DNA of 64,000 bases from Powellomyces hirtus (GCA_025526995.1 JAHLKG010000026.1:340001-404000), one strand, 5' to 3'; numbered from the stretch's first letter, positions 1 to 10,276 are shown. Made by a program: numbers and translations. The notes: generated from the sequence alone by a model not told the origin.

Positions 1-1913
1 CCCATAAATGTCTCGGAGACGGTTGTGTCCATCTTGGACAAAGACGGTCCGTTGTTTACATGATCCTATCAGCTAATTACCCCGCTCATACACACGCTTT
101 GTCTCCAACCCTCAGAGGACAACAAACAACGATTCTACCATCTGGATCCTTATAGTAAGTGGGAACTTCTGCCAGCCGGCAAATTATTTAATGAATCTGA
201 ATCAAAGTACTGATGAGAAATATCGAATCAACTTGTTCGCATACGCACAGCATATCAGCCAATCAAGCCATACTATACACTTTATAACAAAACTACGCTT
301 ATCCCAAAGACCGGGTATATGCACCTGGGGCTCGGCGACCGGAAAATGTATCCGCGTAAAGAGTTTTTTGCGAGTAAGTTTAGACCACACAATGAACTCT
401 GGAGGACCATCAGAATTAAAGTGGCTCAATTTAGTAAACGCGGAGAACAACGGCATGAAACTCGGCTTGATGGTTCTTCAAAGATTCAAAGAGGGAGCAA
501 CAATTCCGTCTTATGCATGTGCAGCGGGGATTCTGGTCGACGCTACGTGGAACGACATGCTCCGTGCCGCCAAACCTGTTGAAACTAGCGGTATGTGGGA
601 AGGTGCCTACTTGTACTTTCTGCTCCTTTCCCATCGCGTTCTCCCCATCTTCCGAGCAAGCAGCTCTTCCCCTCCGTCCCTCCCCAGCTGATGACCCTGT
701 GCACAATGATTGAACTTCCCCTTATTGAACAGTGGTAGCCATTTTCGACATCAAGCTTGGAATTTTGGGAAGCAGCAACATGATCGTCAATAGCTCCAAT
801 GTTGACCCCGTCACTGGCAAAATTCAGTACGCGCTGGCCAAAGTCGATGCAATGACGTTGGAACTGCGCGATCTTTTGGTCGCTCGGTACGGCAATTTTA
901 CACAGGCAGTGGCTGCGGTCGCGGACAAGCCGTCGTTTGAACTTTTCTTGGCTGGAGAGCGTTGGGTAAGAGAATATTCGTTTCGCTGTTTTGTTGTTTT
1001 TGCGCGGGGATTCCGTTTCAGGTTTCTTTGGAAAGAAATTCATGACTAACAGCTTCCAAACAATCATCGGTTCCCCACGTCTCGTTGTGGACATCAGATT
1101 GTGAACCTTGGCGTTGCACAGCTGAGTACCTACGACCAAGCTCTGCTCGTCGCGGCACTCCCCCGTTCCGAGGTGAGTAAGCGAGAGAAGTGAGTTGGTT
1201 CATTTTCTTCGTCACCACGCACATGCGAAGTCTACTTGGTTTTGTTGAGTCTTAGTCACCTCCTGTGCTGGGAGCCAAACATAGAATGGCCTCTTAGGCT
1301 TCGAATACTGAATCCCCTCGTGAACAATAGGTCTATGGCGTGATTGAGAAAGCCAGTAGCCGCAGTCGGGCCATCTCGATCGGCATCTCGGCCGCCATGG
1401 CCGTGGTTGTCGCCGCGATCTTTGTCTTGGTCGTGTTACCACTTGGCACGCTGGCCAGGCAGATGGATCAGTTGACCAAGTTAAACTTTGGCACTCTGGA
1501 AGCTTCCGGCGCCTTGGATAGGCGATCTTGGGTTTGGGAGGTGCGATTCGCCCGTGTTGAAACCGTTGTCAATCCCTCGGAAAGAGAAGTCTTCCTCACA
1601 TTTGATGGTTTTGCCCTTTCCACCATACACGTAAAACAGCTACGACAAGTCCAGACCGTCTTCGCGACCATGGTCAAAGCCTTGTACGTCCTTCACCCGC
1701 ATTTCCCGTATGCTCCGCTTCCTAACGGAAAGATAAACAAAAACTCACTCCCTTGTTCACCATTTTTTACTGATTCCCAGCGCTGGAGCAATCAAGAAGA
1801 ACAAATCGATGATTGCCGGCGCCGCTGCTGCAAATGCCCCGAGTTCTCGAGGCCAAACCAATTCCGGGCCGACTGTCAAAGTGGTTCGCACTGCCGATCA
1901 ACAAGAGCTTTGA
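1..1913 (+). CDS. Cache/HAMP-like transmembrane receptor, 5' end missing or unresolved
   Basis: I read five well-supported 3' exons, ending at 590, then 733-965, 1098-1172, 1331-1540, 1640-1683 and 1781-1913 (TGA). Introns are GT-AG and all phases agree. The extracellular part has a Cache-like strand pattern (IFDIKLGILGSSN near 745-785) and ends in LAGERW and LSTYDQALL. One transmembrane helix follows (about 1375-1445), then a HAMP-like linker (LPLGTLARQM, RRSWVWE, VFATMVKAFAGAIKKNK) and about 30 Ser/Ala-rich residues to the stop. I see no kinase or cyclase domain after the linker. Exons before about 415 are uncertain: GTAAGT donors at 157 and 374 suggest two more. The reading TVFATMVKAF depends on removing the intron at 1684-1780. 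From memory, similar proteins are common in chytrid genomes; the sensing ligand is unknown. The true start may lie left of the window. Confidence 0.6.
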
Positions 1914-2096
1914 AAGAGTGGGGACCTGTGCCTCCGGAAATTGACTGTAGCTACAAAGTCCAGAATCGTTTCCCAATCGATCTTCGGCTTGTTATTGCAC
2001 GGTGCTTTCCTCAAACAAAGCTTAATTAACAGACACTCTACACTGGTGAAATAAAGTATCCGCTATCACGGACGTGCATGGAGTAAGCGGGGTTAT

Positions 2097-2138
2097 GTCG
2101 CCGTATATGCGTCGCCGTATATGCGTCGCCGTATATGC
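2097..2138. repeat. 14-bp tandem repeat, three perfect copies
   Basis: The unit GTCGCCGTATATGC is repeated exactly three times in a row. It lies 184 bp after the stop of the receptor gene, in its 3' flank. Each unit contains the short palindrome GTATAC-like core GTATAT/ATATGC; no function is evident. Confidence 0.9.
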
Positions 2139-2315
2139 AACTAGCGGACAATCGGAAATGGCTGGCTCTGATGTAGCAAGGAATGCGTTTAAACGTTGTC
2201 TGTGAAGGCAATGACTGTGCGTCCATTGAAACTATGGTCCACTTGGTCACCACATGCCAGCATCCGTGCAAATATTCGGTTTGCATTGACCTATGATGCC
2301 CAGCGATACGACGCA

Positions 2316-2723
2316 TCAGCGCTTTGAGCAGGGATCTGGAGCACCATCCTCCCAGAGAGGAGACATGAGTGAGGTCGGCAAAGAGGGCTTGAAGTCATCT
2401 GGTGAACCCAAGGCATCAGGCTCGAGCTGCGTACTACTAGCCTTGCGCACAGGGCGAGGTTCTGCGCGCACGCTGACCCGGTCCAGGACAAGCTTTGCAT
2501 CTTTGCATGGGCGGACTATGTCGCTGTGATGCGTTGAGGCTACGTTCTTTTGGAGGGAGGTGAAGAAGGGGTATTGAAAACTTCCTCTGAAAGGTCTCGG
2601 CATGCAAGGGAGTATTGGAACCTGTTTTACGTTTTCACTAGCTCGCCCAATGACAGCAACATCATTCAATGCCTCGGCAATACTTCTCGGTTTGTCCGTC
2701 GTTGACAACACTGAGGGCGGCAT
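2316..2723 (-). CDS. hypothetical protein, doubtful
   Basis: An ATG-started open frame of 135 residues. It has no transmembrane segment, signal peptide or family motif that I recognise, and is rich in Pro, Ser and Arg. Other frames are open over the same stretch, so chance is a real possibility. I list it only because it is the longest ORF in this intergenic stretch. Confidence 0.2.
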   Translation of the reverse strand: MPPSVLSTTDKPRSIAEALNDVAVIGRASENVKQVPILPCMPRPFRGSFQYPFFTSLQKNVASTHHSDIVRPCKDAKLVLDRVSVRAEPRPVRKASSTQLEPDALGSPDDFKPSLPTSLMSPLWEDGAPDPCSKR

Positions 2724-3573
2724 TAGATATGAAGCTATAAAGCACGTTTGCCTAAGGCCGCTAGGGAGAACCCTGTAATGAAGAAAGGGGCCATTTGCGA
2801 TTCACATGATATGAAGCGCGGGCCGATGGTGCTATCAGCTCAAGAGCGTACCTCTCATGGGCAAAATTGTGGTGCCGGGTATGCAACATTCATTGCGACC
2901 ATCATTTGCTCTTTTGGTCAAGCCCAGGCCTAAATGGGCTAGTGGCTGAAGCACTGGATCCGCCATCGGAATCCTGATATAGCTGGGCCAACGGACTGCA
3001 TTGACGGCAAGATTTTGTACTTCCAGCGAGCCTATGCGCTTTTAAATGTGCTTTCGTGGTATCCCGTCGCTTCCGACATCCAAGACACCGCACAGTACTA
3101 GATTGAGACGGATCCTGTACGCTCCCATGTAATTGTTCGACACCGCTCCCATGGCAGGAATTTGAACAGATTCTCTCGAGTTTATCAGAATTTGGATCGA
3201 CTTCTGATCATGGCCACTACGGAATTTCCGCGGAAATGCAATCAGCATGGTTGCAATGCTACTAGCAGTCGCTATCACGCTTGTAGAATGATCAAGAAAG
3301 TCTACATATCAACTAAGAACTCCCGTTTTTGTGAGTGCGTCGCGCTTCATGAGAACTCGCTTCACCCATGCTCCATTGAGTTCCAGGGCTTATGTATCTA
3401 AAATCTCTCGCTGTGTCAAATCCTGGTGTGCAGATCATTATTGCGTCTCGCTTTATCCAAATGAGAATTGGCTCTATCTCAGCCCACGTCTACTCGGAAA
3501 GCCCCTGTCAAAGCTCAACTCTCCTAAAGTTCCCATGAACGCAATCATTGCATGCCTACTATCACCATCGTAT

Positions 3574-4775
3574 TTATTCAACCAACGCTTTCATCAACCC
3601 ATTTGCTACATATTCCCGATCGCTGCCGTTATCCACCATCCCTATACCTACCACTGCGCACGACCTTAACATTGATTCATCCGTAGACCAGCCTGCTAGC
3701 CTCGACCACACCACGACATGCGCACCAAACCCGACCCCAAAACACTTCAAAAAATGTTCATCCACACTCCCTCCTTTTCGGTATTCTCTCAAAAAGGCAT
3801 TGAGAACATGTAACGCAAGTTTGGAACGGAAATGATAGACAAAGAAGAGTTCAGCACAGAACTGAGCGGCATCCAGGGCAGCCAGACTGTATCGTGTAGC
3901 CTCCCAGTCAAGGATCCAGATTTCGGTCGCATCGGGGTCACAAGAAGATGAGGAGACCATCAGATTCCCCGGCCAGAAATCACCCATTGTGAGAGTTTGT
4001 TCTGAGTACGCCACATCTCTGTCGCCAAAGCTCTCCACAGTTTTTACACTTTCCGGGCATGAGAGTTGGACTTGTTCTACTAGGGGCCCAACCATCTTGT
4101 ACACGCAAGCGTTTATGATCGCCTTTGCTTCCGGGTTTCTAAATGTTTCTAAGAGAGACATGGGCGTAAGTTGAAGAGTGTGGCAAGATCTGTCAGCAAC
4201 ACTGGGTATGTGGTTGTCCTGGGAGTTGGGGCGACGGAAGCTTCTAATTCCACCCGTATCTACGCACCTAATAGCTTGCCTTTACTTCCCACCCCCACCT
4301 CGTGAAGCCGCCTCAAGAAGTTGCCAAGCTTCTCCCCAAGATTCCGCAATTTTTCCTCGTCAATTTTGGTCTCATCGGCTGTTGATAGGTACTCCTTCAA
4401 TGTCGTGCTTGTTCCAGCGTCCTCCATGTACAATATCCAGTTGTCTTGGTCAAAGTGATACAATTCGGGTATTTTAATTCCGGGACATTTTCGAAGAATC
4501 TCGGCAAATTCCCCATCACGAAACTGCTTGCGAACATTGACTTCGAAGAGCTGACGCTCGACTCTGAAAGGATGTTGTCTGAACTTGGCCACGAAGGGTT
4601 CCGCATGTTTGATGATGAGGGTTTTGGACCCGGACGGAAGGGGCTGTGTGAGGTGGGCTCGCCAGACGAAGTTTGCGTTGCCACCGGTAAGAGGTTCGAG
4701 GTGGGATGGCGTAGGCAAATTTGGAGGATACACAGCGAGTATGCCAGCAATGGTTGTAAGATCCGGGGAAGTCAT
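3574..4775 (-). CDS. APH/choline-kinase-like phosphotransferase
   Basis: Two exons (4775-4264 and 4189-3574) joined by a 74-bp GT-AG intron give 375 residues. The intron donor is GTAGAT; the nearby GTGCGT donor breaks the frame. The protein kinase-like fold is marked by the N-terminal loop LTGGNANFVWR (about residue 29), the lysine strand TLIIKHAEP, the Brenner-type catalytic loop MGDFWPGNLM, and the metal-binding WILDWEATR. The usual HGD of APH enzymes is MGD here, so the catalytic Asp and Asn are kept while the His is replaced by Met, as in some fungal members. The family includes choline, ethanolamine, methylthioribose and aminoglycoside kinases; substrate cannot be told from motifs. The start is the only ATG before the conserved N-terminus. 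It converges with the upstream receptor gene. Confidence 0.8.
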
Positions 4776-5146
4776 TGAGGAGATTGCTTAGAGAGTCCAC
4801 GACCCGTCCTCGGCCAGACCATGTGACCCGTCCCTTTAGCAAACCTGTTTGCGTGTCAACGACCGAGGTGATGACATCGAATTTCCACTTGAATGGCAGG
4901 TGGCGCTTTGTCTCCACATCCCATGATTGCAGACTGGACTCGATTGAAGATGTCGTTGGCGGTAGGGACGGAGAAAGGACCGTGGACAGAAATCGCAGGA
5001 GATGTTGATGTTGGCTCCCTCGGGCATTGTCAGATCGGCTGTATGCAAGTGACAGCGCCACGTCAACCTATATAGCATGGCAGACTCGTTAACATTTGCA
5101 AACCAAATTCTACGAATGGGGCACTTTTTTGGATTTCAAAGTGATT

Positions 5147-5662
5147 ATGGCGGGTGTAGAAGTATTAACCTTGCAAACCACCCTCGCCGACGACGTAGAA
5201 GCTTACAGGAGAGCAAAACTAGATTGCGTTCTGGAAATTCCCAAGAACGCCGAAGTGTATGGAGTACAGCCGTACCGGATAGCTGAATGGGAAACGGATA
5301 CATGGAAAACATGGCAATACGCCCTCAGGGACGAGCTGATGAAGAAGAATCTTGTGAATTTCCCCACCGGCACGGCAGTGCAGATCCAGGATGTGCTTCA
5401 AGACCACCTGCTTCTTATCTGCCGACATTTGGCCAGAAGTGCGGACAATAAATTTGCTCGCCTCTTGATTCAACGCTTAGAGGATCCGAACCACGCTATC
5501 GGATACTCTCACACAATGCTACGCAAGAAACGTCGAAATGTTGATCAGAGCGTTCTTGACAAGTACCTCGACAAGTATGCTGGGCTTGTAGATGGACTGG
5601 ACTTACATTCGCACCGGTGGGAGTCGTCAACGCTCCTAAACCTGGGACTGCATCGAACCTAG
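5147..5662 (+). CDS. hypothetical protein, 171 residues
   Basis: The open frame extends upstream to 5096, but that codon is TTG; the first ATG is at 5147 and gives MAGVEVLTLQ. The product is charged, rich in Leu, Lys and Asp, and predicted soluble, with helical stretches such as WETDTWKTWQYALRDELMKK (starting near 5287). No family is recognised. It lies next to a decayed copia fragment, so it could itself be a remnant of a mobile or plant-like ORF. Codon use is ordinary for the window. Confidence 0.4.
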   Translation: MAGVEVLTLQTTLADDVEAYRRAKLDCVLEIPKNAEVYGVQPYRIAEWETDTWKTWQYALRDELMKKNLVNFPTGTAVQIQDVLQDHLLLICRHLARSADNKFARLLIQRLEDPNHAIGYSHTMLRKKRRNVDQSVLDKYLDKYAGLVDGLDLHSHRWESSTLLNLGLHRT

Positions 5663-5684
5663 CTTTCCGTCGCTTGGTGAGATA

Positions 5685-5815
5685 TCTTTCACTGTTGAAA
5701 GTCTCAGCAAAGTGGCGGGTATTGGGATCAGAAGCCCAATCAGCATCCGTGTAGCAACGAAGAGCTGTGGTATCGGAACCAGATGAAATTATGGTCTTTC
5801 AGTGTTCCTTGGAGC
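5685..5815 (-). mobile_element. decayed Ty1/copia retrotransposon RNase H fragment
   Basis: Translating the minus strand gives the copia RNase H signature YTDADWASDPNTRHF, followed by FNSERYLTKRRKARF and preceded, after a frameshift, by QGTLKDHNFIWF, which matches the usual LRYLKGT-type lead-in. Only about 40 codons survive and they lie in more than one frame, so this is a short dead remnant. No LTR, integrase or reverse transcriptase core is seen around it. Confidence 0.65.
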
Positions 5816-5907
5816 GCGAATTGTATTAGAGCGTGTCTATTTTGATACGTCCTGTTAATGAATACACTTGTGTGTGTCTATTTTGCTCTCCACTGTCTAC
5901 GTTGTCT

Positions 5908-6060
5908 CTCTTCTCGTGAGGGGAACAAGACATTCGGGTAATAATGGTCGTAAGTGGTGAAAGTCACCCAGATTCTTGTAGTATTTGGAGAGGGGTCCAG
6001 ACTTCTATGTTACTCTACGCTACGCTGTTCCTCTTCCCGTGAGGGGAACAAGACATTTGG
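5908..6060. repeat. 30-bp direct repeat, two copies
   Basis: Copies at 5908-5937 and 6031-6060 differ at two positions; the shared core is CGTGAGGGGAACAAGACATT. They are 93 bp apart and lie just downstream of the copia remnant. Read on the minus strand they encode a repeated NVLFPSRE. They may be traces of a mobile element end or of the decayed coding region next to them. Confidence 0.8.
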
Positions 6061-6097
6061 AGAAAAGCCGTCTTAAGGCTACTGGTACGTACGGAAT

Positions 6098-7423
6098 TCA
6101 CTCCTCCTCGTAATTCTTGATCAGGGGTCCAAATTCATGAGATAAGCGGGGGCGAACGTCAGGTAGAAGCGATTCCCAGAACGGGTCGGCCAGAAGTGAC
6201 CAGTACGCGCTCAGTACAAGTATTATTCGATCACGGACCCTAGCTTGGTCAGATAGGAGTTGTGTGAAAAGTGTAGCAAGTCACGGTCTCGCACCCGAGT
6301 CCCAGCTCGGAAAAAGTCGTCGCTGTCCATTTCTTCCCAATTCAAATCCGGGTTGGTAAAATTCCAAGTTCTTTCCAGTCTTGACACTTCCGATCTACGG
6401 ATGTGTTCAACAACCTCGTATCTTGCGCCCAAAGCGCCAAACATTGCTTCGAGGCTCGGGAATCGTCGCCACGACTTGCCATGATTCTGCCTTTGTGGCG
6501 TGTGGGTCAGCGTGTGAGTCACGGAAGAGCCAACGATTGTCAGCTAGCCTTTCTCGCCAATCCGGGATAGTGTCCCATATTTGTTGGGTGGATCAAAAGG
6601 TGATGAAGGAGTCTGGGTCTTGTCGTAGGATGGTGACCCTGTGTTTATGCGGAAAAAGAACATACGGAAAAATGCGAAAGTGATATGTCCATCCACGTAC
6701 TGGCTTAAAGAGTCGTATTCCAGTTCCATACTGGCGTAACAATAGTTGATTGGGAATTCAGAGCGGGAGGCATCCCCAAAGCCCCAAGATCCAAAACAAA
6801 GGCATCGGCAACAACAGTTCATTGTGAACTGGTGCAGATAAGCTCTCACCCATTAAGTAGAGGGGTGCAGATTGCCCCGACACCACATCGTCCAAGGAAT
6901 ACTTCCAAAAGTTCCGAATCAACACGGAGCCATACCTTTCAGCGAAGTGCAGAATCGCTTGGTCGACGTTCACACATTGTATACGCCGCTCCGTAACCCG
7001 CAAAAGAGACCTTCGGGATCGGAAAATGCGCCGCAAGGCTGCGGCTACCCGAAAGAGCTCTCAAGCGTAAAGCGTTTCCAAATCCAGTGAACCATCACAT
7101 GCATCGCTCTTGCCTTGTCAGAGTACGATGTCCGTGTCGGCATCCAACCGTGCTTTCTGGTTGTCGGAGGAGTTGCGATAGTGGAAAGTGATGGATGTGT
7201 TAGACCTTACAAAAGTGATATGGCCAAGATATCCCTTTGCATTTATATACATCTGCTCGGATGTCATTGATACGCATACTTGCGTCTCGGGGGCCAATGG
7301 CTGTCTCGTCATGTAACGATAAGTCCCAAGCTTCTCGGTAGTAGTAGGTGCGGTTACACGATTATGATTCTGAGCAGTCATGCAAGTGTCTGTCCGGAAG
7401 CCACCAGCGGGGCAAGTTGCCAA
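6098..7423 (-). pseudogene. degenerate or unresolved coding region
   Basis: Several protein-like stretches follow one another on the minus strand but change frame. Examples are the 46-codon run at 6098-6240 (LVLSAYWSLLADPFWESLL, ending in KNYEEE), WTYHFRIFPYVLFPHKHRV around 6650-6700, NFWKYSLDDVVSGQSAPLYL around 6850-6910 and LGHITFVRSNTSITFHYRN around 7170-7230. The order and style suggest one ancestral protein. Possible introns (for example GTGAGA near 6850) do not restore a full frame by eye. No family is recognised. It is either a pseudogene or a multi-exon gene I could not assemble. Confidence 0.35.
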
Positions 7424-8279
7424 AAACCTATGTGAGGGCGGGGAATCGCAGAGGTCACTGTGAGGGCCTTGTGCGGGTCATCCTCGGCCTGGGTTGAGAG
7501 TAATAAGCGGGACATTCTTCCCGATGATGATGACAGAGTTTTCTGTATGTTGGTGTTGTGGGATGGCGCGACATGGCCAGAGCTCGTGCATACCACTGTA
7601 CATGACCTGTTGCGCCGCGGACAGCATTAGAGTGAAGGGGCAGATAAGAGCGATATCCTGATAAAAGTACTTTGTTCAACATACGGACCGGTCGCAGTTG
7701 GTCGGTGATACAGTCAAGCGCCGTTTGTTGCCGGGTTTGTTGAGTTGTTGACGATGCGGTGGGAGTTGAGCAGCCAGATTTATGCAGAATCACTGTGTCT
7801 TGTCGAAACGCTAAGGTATCAGCCAGTTGAATGAGCAGTGACAAAACAGCGTAACAATCCTCGTTAGACGTTCAATGCGGCGCAATGCTTGGCACGGAAG
7901 ACGACATGCTACAAGTTACGGGGTTCGACCTACACCCTTGAGAGATAAAGATGACGAGGGTCTTGCTGCAACGGGCCCTATTCGATCTGTCTCGTCCACG
8001 ATCGTCATTGCGTCTTCTCAAAAAAGTATGACAAACAATGGACTTTGGGGTTAGGATTAACGTTTGAGAATTTGACGGCGAACTGTGTCCCAAATGAGCA
8101 CGCGGGCACGAAATGTACGTAATGACAAGATCACCCGCATCGTCAACTCCTCCTCGTAGTAGTTGCGGGGAAATAATGGAACTGACGTTTTCATTTCGTC
8201 AGAATTCATGTTCCACAACCACGTTCGGAGTATCTAGTACATAGCCCGCGCCGCCAGACTGTTGCGCAAACGATGGGAT
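7424..8279. other. no gene recognised
   Basis: Minus-strand ORFs of 72 to 129 codons overlap one another here, but none has a recognisable motif and their composition is low in hydrophobic runs. I see no RNA gene. The right end is the promoter side of the membrane-protein gene at 8505. Confidence 0.4.
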
Positions 8280-8287
8280 TATAAAAG
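8280..8287 (+). promoter_or_regulatory. TATA box of the gene at 8505
   Basis: TATAAAAG lies 218 bp before the ATG at 8505, which would give a 5' UTR of about 190 nt that is pyrimidine- and CA-rich. The same TATAAAAG octamer precedes two other genes in this window. Confidence 0.55.
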
Positions 8288-8504
8288 TGGAAGTGCGATG
8301 GGGACTGCCCCCATACTTCTCACAGATCGAGGGTCCCATCAACGTTGAACCTTGTCCCCGCTGCGCTGTTCGAAATCAATTCCCTCTATTGCATTCGGAC
8401 AAACTCAGACCCTGCCCTACCGCACCAGACATTAGTATAGTCTTCCGCAAGACCTAGACTCCTAACCTATCAACACCAAAAACTACACCCATCGCAACGC
8501 AGAA

Positions 8505-8990
8505 ATGGGAGCCTTCACCACCACCAACGTCTTCCCCACCGAATCCGCCAACCGAGCATGGGCCGCCGTTCTCGTCCTCTTCCTCCTCTGGTGGATTGCC
8601 ATCCTCGTCCACGGGCTCCTCTCAGGCCTGCTCAAGCCTCGGAGCACCGTCGCATCCAACGGGCAAGTTATTGACGATCTCGGTCGAATTGCTACCACGT
8701 CCAAGCGCGGTCGATGGGAACTGCACACCCGGGACGCAGCGGATGCGTTACAGATAGTGTTTCTGTCGGCTTTTGTGGTGACTACCGTCAATCATCTTGT
8801 GAATGGCGTATCGAAGGGGTTCATGATTTTGTTGTGGATCCAAGTTTGGGTCGGATTCTTTTGGGCTATATTGAGGGGTCCGTTCAGACGGTTTGCGGAC
8901 GTGCTATTGGTCATTGTCATCCCTCTGTTTATAACCATGTGGGCGTTGGCGTTCAGGGGTGCTATTTCGGCAGTTGATGATGATTTGTGA
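8505..8990 (+). CDS. small integral membrane protein, 161 residues
   Basis: Intronless, with the start in good context (cagaaATGGGA). There are four hydrophobic segments: WAAVLVLFLLWWIAILVHGL (residue 22), IVFLSAFVVTTVNHLV (83), FMILLWIQVWVGFFWAI (104) and VLLVIVIPLFITMWALAF (133). A charged loop at residues 55-80 separates the first helix from the rest. The short C-terminus is acidic (AVDDDL). No family is recognised. A TATA box precedes it and AATAAA occurs at about 9076 in the 3' flank, so it looks like a transcribed gene. Confidence 0.75.
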   Translation: MGAFTTTNVFPTESANRAWAAVLVLFLLWWIAILVHGLLSGLLKPRSTVASNGQVIDDLGRIATTSKRGRWELHTRDAADALQIVFLSAFVVTTVNHLVNGVSKGFMILLWIQVWVGFFWAILRGPFRRFADVLLVIVIPLFITMWALAFRGAISAVDDDL

Positions 8991-9572
8991 ATCTACATAA
9001 GGTGACGACACATTGGGCTATGTAGGGAGTCGAGACCAGGGTTACATTTTCATCAAATATGTATATACTACACCGAATAAAGAAATTGCATATGCTGTTT
9101 TCGCATGTCTATCTCGATCGCTTTGTACAGGGTTTCTGTGACAGCCCGCAAGCCAGACCAGCAGACCGGAGTGTTCGCCGGCCGCATGAAGTGGGGAACG
9201 CCCCCTGCGCCTCCTGCGCCTCCTGCGCCCACTGGGATTTCAAGTGATGTTTCGAGTGTCAACTCCATTTTTAGACCTTGCCAGGATGAATGGTTGGATG
9301 ATCTCGTTGAAAACATCTAAATATTTATCAAGCAAATGTTGTAAACAGTGTCGCGCCTCTCTTGAGAACAAAAAGGGCGGCGCACTGTTAATGGCAGCGA
9401 ATCAGGAGAGGAAGAGTCGGGAACTATGTATGTGTGTGATAAATATAAAGGAGGAAGGATGGCCGCTTGGGCTTTAGGTCACAACAGAAAACAAACATTT
9501 GCGCCCCCACCACCCCCCCCCCCCCCAAAAAAAAACACATCAAACAAGCAAAGGTAAGGGCTCTGTCCCGTC
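8991..9572. other. 3' flank and intergenic sequence with simple repeats
   Basis: Contains the AATAAA near 9076, a CTCCTGCGC triplet repeat at 9202-9228, and a pure tract of 14 C followed by 9 A (9513-9535). A 71-codon ORF at 9105-9320 spans the triplet repeat (reading PPAPPAPPAP) but has no other support. Confidence 0.5.
9202..9228. repeat. 9-bp tandem repeat, about three copies
   Basis: The unit CTCCTGCGC is repeated with one change in the first copy. It lies in the flank after the gene at 8505-8990. Confidence 0.8.
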
Positions 9573-9580
9573 TATAAAAG
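9573..9580 (+). promoter_or_regulatory. TATA box of the gene at 9637
   Basis: TATAAAAG sits 57 bp before the ATG at 9637. This position shows that the open frame upstream of the ATG (back to 9499) is probably not translated. Confidence 0.6.
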
Positions 9581-9636
9581 CTGGACCATCTTCCTCGTCC
9601 CCTTGTAGCATAACTACTACATACCAACCCAATAAC

Positions 9637-10191
9637 ATGGACTCACCAACAACCACTACCATCGCCTCCTCTTCCTCCATTGAAATCATCATGGATGGGC
9701 CCGGCCGGCCGTTGACTCCTGGCGACTCGGTCCCCTCTGTCGAAGGACCCCCCCTTCCTTGGTCAGATACAGTCTCTCACCCCATGCCTTCAAGATCATC
9801 CGCGCCCGCAAAACGGCAACGAGTGAAATCCGACTATCCGAGCCTTTCCGCAAGGGTTGCCCGCCTCGAGAAGCGCGCAGACGAGCGTGACAAGCGCGAT
9901 GCCGTGCGTGATTCGAGAATCACAGAGCTAGAGAGGCGCAGGAACGAGCATGATTCGGAACTCAAAGTGGTTCATTCGGAAATCAAAACGATAAAAGACA
10001 GGCTTGTCAGTCTGGAACGCAGACAAACACTATGGGAGGATCTCGCAGCGCGCGTTCGCGCAATACTTGAAGAGGCCCCCCGTCAGGACGCAGGGCGTTC
10101 CGATCGTGCCCTGGAAGCCGCCCGCCGTGCATCCATTCTCTTTTTGCGGGAGGCGGAAGCCCTTCGGTTATTGAGTTCGGGCAGCATTTAA
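9637..10191 (+). CDS. coiled-coil, probably nuclear protein, 184 residues
   Basis: The frame is open from 9499, but the TATA box at 9573 and ATG context place the start at 9637 (MDSPTTTTIASS). The first 50 residues are Ser/Thr/Pro-rich and disordered. A basic cluster (AKRQRVKSD, residue 59) resembles a nuclear localisation signal. Residues 70-130 form a clear heptad coiled coil (ARVARLEKRADERDKR, RITELERRR, IKDRLVSLERR), followed by a second Arg/Ala helix. There is no basic-leucine-zipper DNA-contact motif, so I do not call it a bZIP factor. A strong hairpin lies 36 nt after the stop. Confidence 0.65.
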   Translation: MDSPTTTTIASSSSIEIIMDGPGRPLTPGDSVPSVEGPPLPWSDTVSHPMPSRSSAPAKRQRVKSDYPSLSARVARLEKRADERDKRDAVRDSRITELERRRNEHDSELKVVHSEIKTIKDRLVSLERRQTLWEDLAARVRAILEEAPRQDAGRSDRALEAARRASILFLREAEALRLLSSGSI

Positions 10192-10227
10192 GTTTCCTCC
10201 ACCTAAGAACGGCCATGCACCACCACC

Positions 10228-10276
10228 CACAGTAAGGATTGACAGATTGACTCTCAATCTGTCAATCCTTACTGTG
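10228..10276. repeat. perfect inverted repeat, 23-bp arms, 3-nt loop
   Basis: The left arm begins CACAGTAAGG and the right arm ends CCTTACTGTG; all 23 base pairs match and the loop is CTC. It lies 36 nt after the stop of the coiled-coil gene, so it should be in the transcript as a very stable hairpin. No flanking target-site duplication is evident. Confidence 0.95.

Larger units (their letters stand above)
1914..3573. other. intergenic stretch with little coding signal
   Basis: About 1.7 kb between convergent genes (receptor + and kinase -). It holds a perfect three-copy 14-bp tandem repeat at 2097-2138 and one 135-codon ORF on the minus strand (2316-2723, listed separately). I see no splice-linked exons, tRNA or conserved motif in the rest. 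Confidence 0.5.

Noticed and set aside
5906..6060. The repeated GAGGGGAACAAGACATT units as CRISPR-like repeats
   Set aside because: Only two copies, no regular array, and the genome is eukaryotic.
8991..9640. ORFs across the CTCCTGCGC repeat and the poly-C/poly-A tract, including the frame extension 9499-9636 before the coiled-coil gene
   Set aside because: They are driven by low-complexity sequence, and the TATA box at 9573 places transcription after most of the extension.
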